Positions 62,579-64,000 of a stretch of DNA of 64,000 nucleotides are shown here, piece after piece. Each line of letters starts with the position of its first letter. The first letter of the stretch is position 1. The notes below the pieces were generated by a model that was given only the letters and a program-made list of their open reading frames with translations, made no database searches and was not told the DNA's origin. Position numbers and translations under genes: made by a program. The stretch is from Adineta steineri (Eukaryota > Rotifera > Eurotatoria > Adinetida > Adinetidae): assembly GCA_905250115.1 (NCBI GenBank), contig CAJNOI010000020.1, forward strand, positions 309,426-373,425, given 5' to 3'.

Positions 62579-63732
62579 GATTAGTACAATAAAAATTTAA
62601 TCTTTCTTTTTTTTCTGTCTTGCTTCACGACTAGCTGATTAAATTATATTACTCACTCAACTTGTCTTTTCTTTCTATTCCTACTCGTCGTATCACCTCT
62701 TTATAGATGACAACCATTTTGAATTACATTAAAAAATTGTCTTTTCTTTCATATGTGTTGACTTGACAATGAATTGTTTTGTTGTGTTTTATGTAAAAAA
62801 GAAAAAAATGTCATATAACTGATAACACCGTATACCATACTTTTTTTTACTTCTATTCTACACATGCAAATCAAAGACTAATGCTTCCGGAACTTTTGCT
62901 TCGCATTATCAAACAAGAGCAAAAAAAACATGTTTCTTTTTCGGAAAAAATTGTCGAACGAAATAATAGTAACTCGATTTTAAATAGTATTCATCATCAT
63001 TGAATATACCATCAATAATCGAAATGAAATTATTTTTATGTTAATCATAGACGATTCAATGGAGTTGAGATTGAAAAAAAATATTTAATTCATCACGTTA
63101 ATGTATTGCATGAATTTAAAAGTATATTCATCAAAGAATAATTAATGTCACTACTTTGAAGTAGATTAAATACTAAAAAATATGTTAAATAGGCATAAAA
63201 TTCTCGATCATATGATTCAAGAGAGCAAAGTTAACTTTTGTAATTTTGAATTGATACCCACGCTAACATCCTCTAGAAAACTTCGTTCTTTAGATTATTC
63301 ATAATTATTCTGAGTTTAATCGAGACGCTAAAACTTTGTTTCTTATAAGTTGCCTTCGCACCAACTTCCGTTTTAAAACGGAATATACATAACGTTGTGA
63401 AATGACTTGATTCATTAAAGGATGTACATATATGAATAAGATATCTACCTGTAACATCGCAAACTTAATATAGATAAAACTGTATGATAAGAGAAAATTA
63501 CTATATGGAAAAAATCTATTATTCACTTACATACATTCGATCAAGCGAAACAAAATAAACAACACGATGTAATATAAAATCCGGACGAAAAACCTTGTCT
63601 CTAATTGTAGTCACTTTACATTTGAAGAATATTCACAGCTGCTGCAAATTGATAGTATCAGCTGTTCAAAATTATCATATTGAATTACGCGTTGATACTC
63701 CAAAGCCGATATCATAATATACACAAAATAAA
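62579..63732. promoter_or_regulatory. Divergent region PLAT gene / TMEM272-like gene
   Basis: 1.15 kb between two start codons in head-to-head orientation. AT-rich, with poly-A and poly-T tracts; 63305-63526 has a minus-strand open frame without recognisable features. No element was identified. Confidence 0.4.
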
Positions 63733-64000
63733 ATGGCTGTTAATAATGAAAATCCAATTGTTCAGCACGTTTTGGCTAACAATTCGACATCAACATTATC
63801 AATATCATCATCATCACATTACCCATTTCCCCTATCAGGAAGTGGACCTACACGAGATCCTGGACTAGTTGCCTGCGCAACTGTGTGTGGCCTCTTTGTG
63901 ATTTCATTAAGTCTATGTATCCCAATAGCAGAACTTGTGATCGGTATAAAATATCAACATCAGTGTCCTATTCAACCTAAAATTCCAATTTATCTGATTG
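63733..64000 (+). CDS. TMEM272-like membrane protein (5' part, cut by window end)
   Basis: An open frame from ATG 63733 (MAVNNENPIVQHVLANN) through a Ser-rich disordered N-terminus to a first membrane segment (ACATVCGLFVISLSLCIPIA) and the motif VIGIKYQHQCPIQPKIPIYL. The 'G-x-x-Y-x-x-x-C-P-(I/V)-(Q/E)-x-x-I-P-I-(Y/F)-L' signature is characteristic of small four-helix proteins related to vertebrate TMEM272. The gene continues beyond base 64000. Function is not known. Confidence 0.65.
   Translation, partial: MAVNNENPIVQHVLANNSTSTLSISSSSHYPFPLSGSGPTRDPGLVACATVCGLFVISLSLCIPIAELVIGIKYQHQCPIQPKIPIYLI

Overview
The window looks like nuclear DNA of a bdelloid rotifer (Adineta/Rotaria-like). It is AT-rich and eukaryotic, with short introns (mostly about 50-60 bp, GT-AG). 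It carries gene families that are expanded in bdelloids: an intronless LDLa/EGF/7TM receptor, ADP-ribosyltransferase-TPR proteins and F-box/leucine-rich-like proteins. It also carries many copies of a telomere-like hexamer, (TGTGGG)n. The genus assignment is inference.

Left half, about 1-33 kb, is accessory in character and gene-poor. A large orphan GPCR (minus strand) is followed by a small secreted cysteine-containing protein gene, and about 1 kb containing that gene is duplicated 2.7 kb away. Next come a 6-kb gene-free stretch with small transposon relics, a RimI-like acetyltransferase, a 5'-truncated phosphatidylinositol 4-kinase beta next to a 490-bp palindrome, two ADP-ribosyltransferase-TPR genes (the second broken), a GPCR tail fragment, a solo LTR and three F-box-type genes (one with an in-frame stop). 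Nine short units built from inverted TGTGGG-like tracts lie here, several beside truncated genes. I saw none in the right half.

Right half, about 33.8-64 kb, is dense with conserved multi-exon animal genes. In order they are: SLC6 transporter (+), SMAP small acidic protein (+), a small unknown gene (+), Nemo-like kinase (-), ADP-ribosylglycohydrolase (+), GDP-mannose 4,6-dehydratase (-), Phafin/PLEKHF (+), a BTB protein (+), a retinoic-acid-receptor-like nuclear receptor with an 8-nt microexon (+), a multi-PLAT LOXHD1-like gene (-, possibly two genes) and the start of a TMEM272-like gene (+). Three gene pairs are head to head: NLK/ADP-ribosylglycohydrolase, GMDS/PLEKHF and PLAT/TMEM272-like. 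Introns of PLEKHF, the BTB gene and the nuclear receptor carry MITEs with recognisable target-site duplications, including one element nested at the edge of another.

The strongest candidate for something undescribed is the family of short telomere-hexamer inverted-repeat units. They share a TTGAGGGTGT...ACACCCTCAA edge motif. One ends exactly where a GPCR gene fragment is cut off. All calls were made by reading the sequence; no database search was run.
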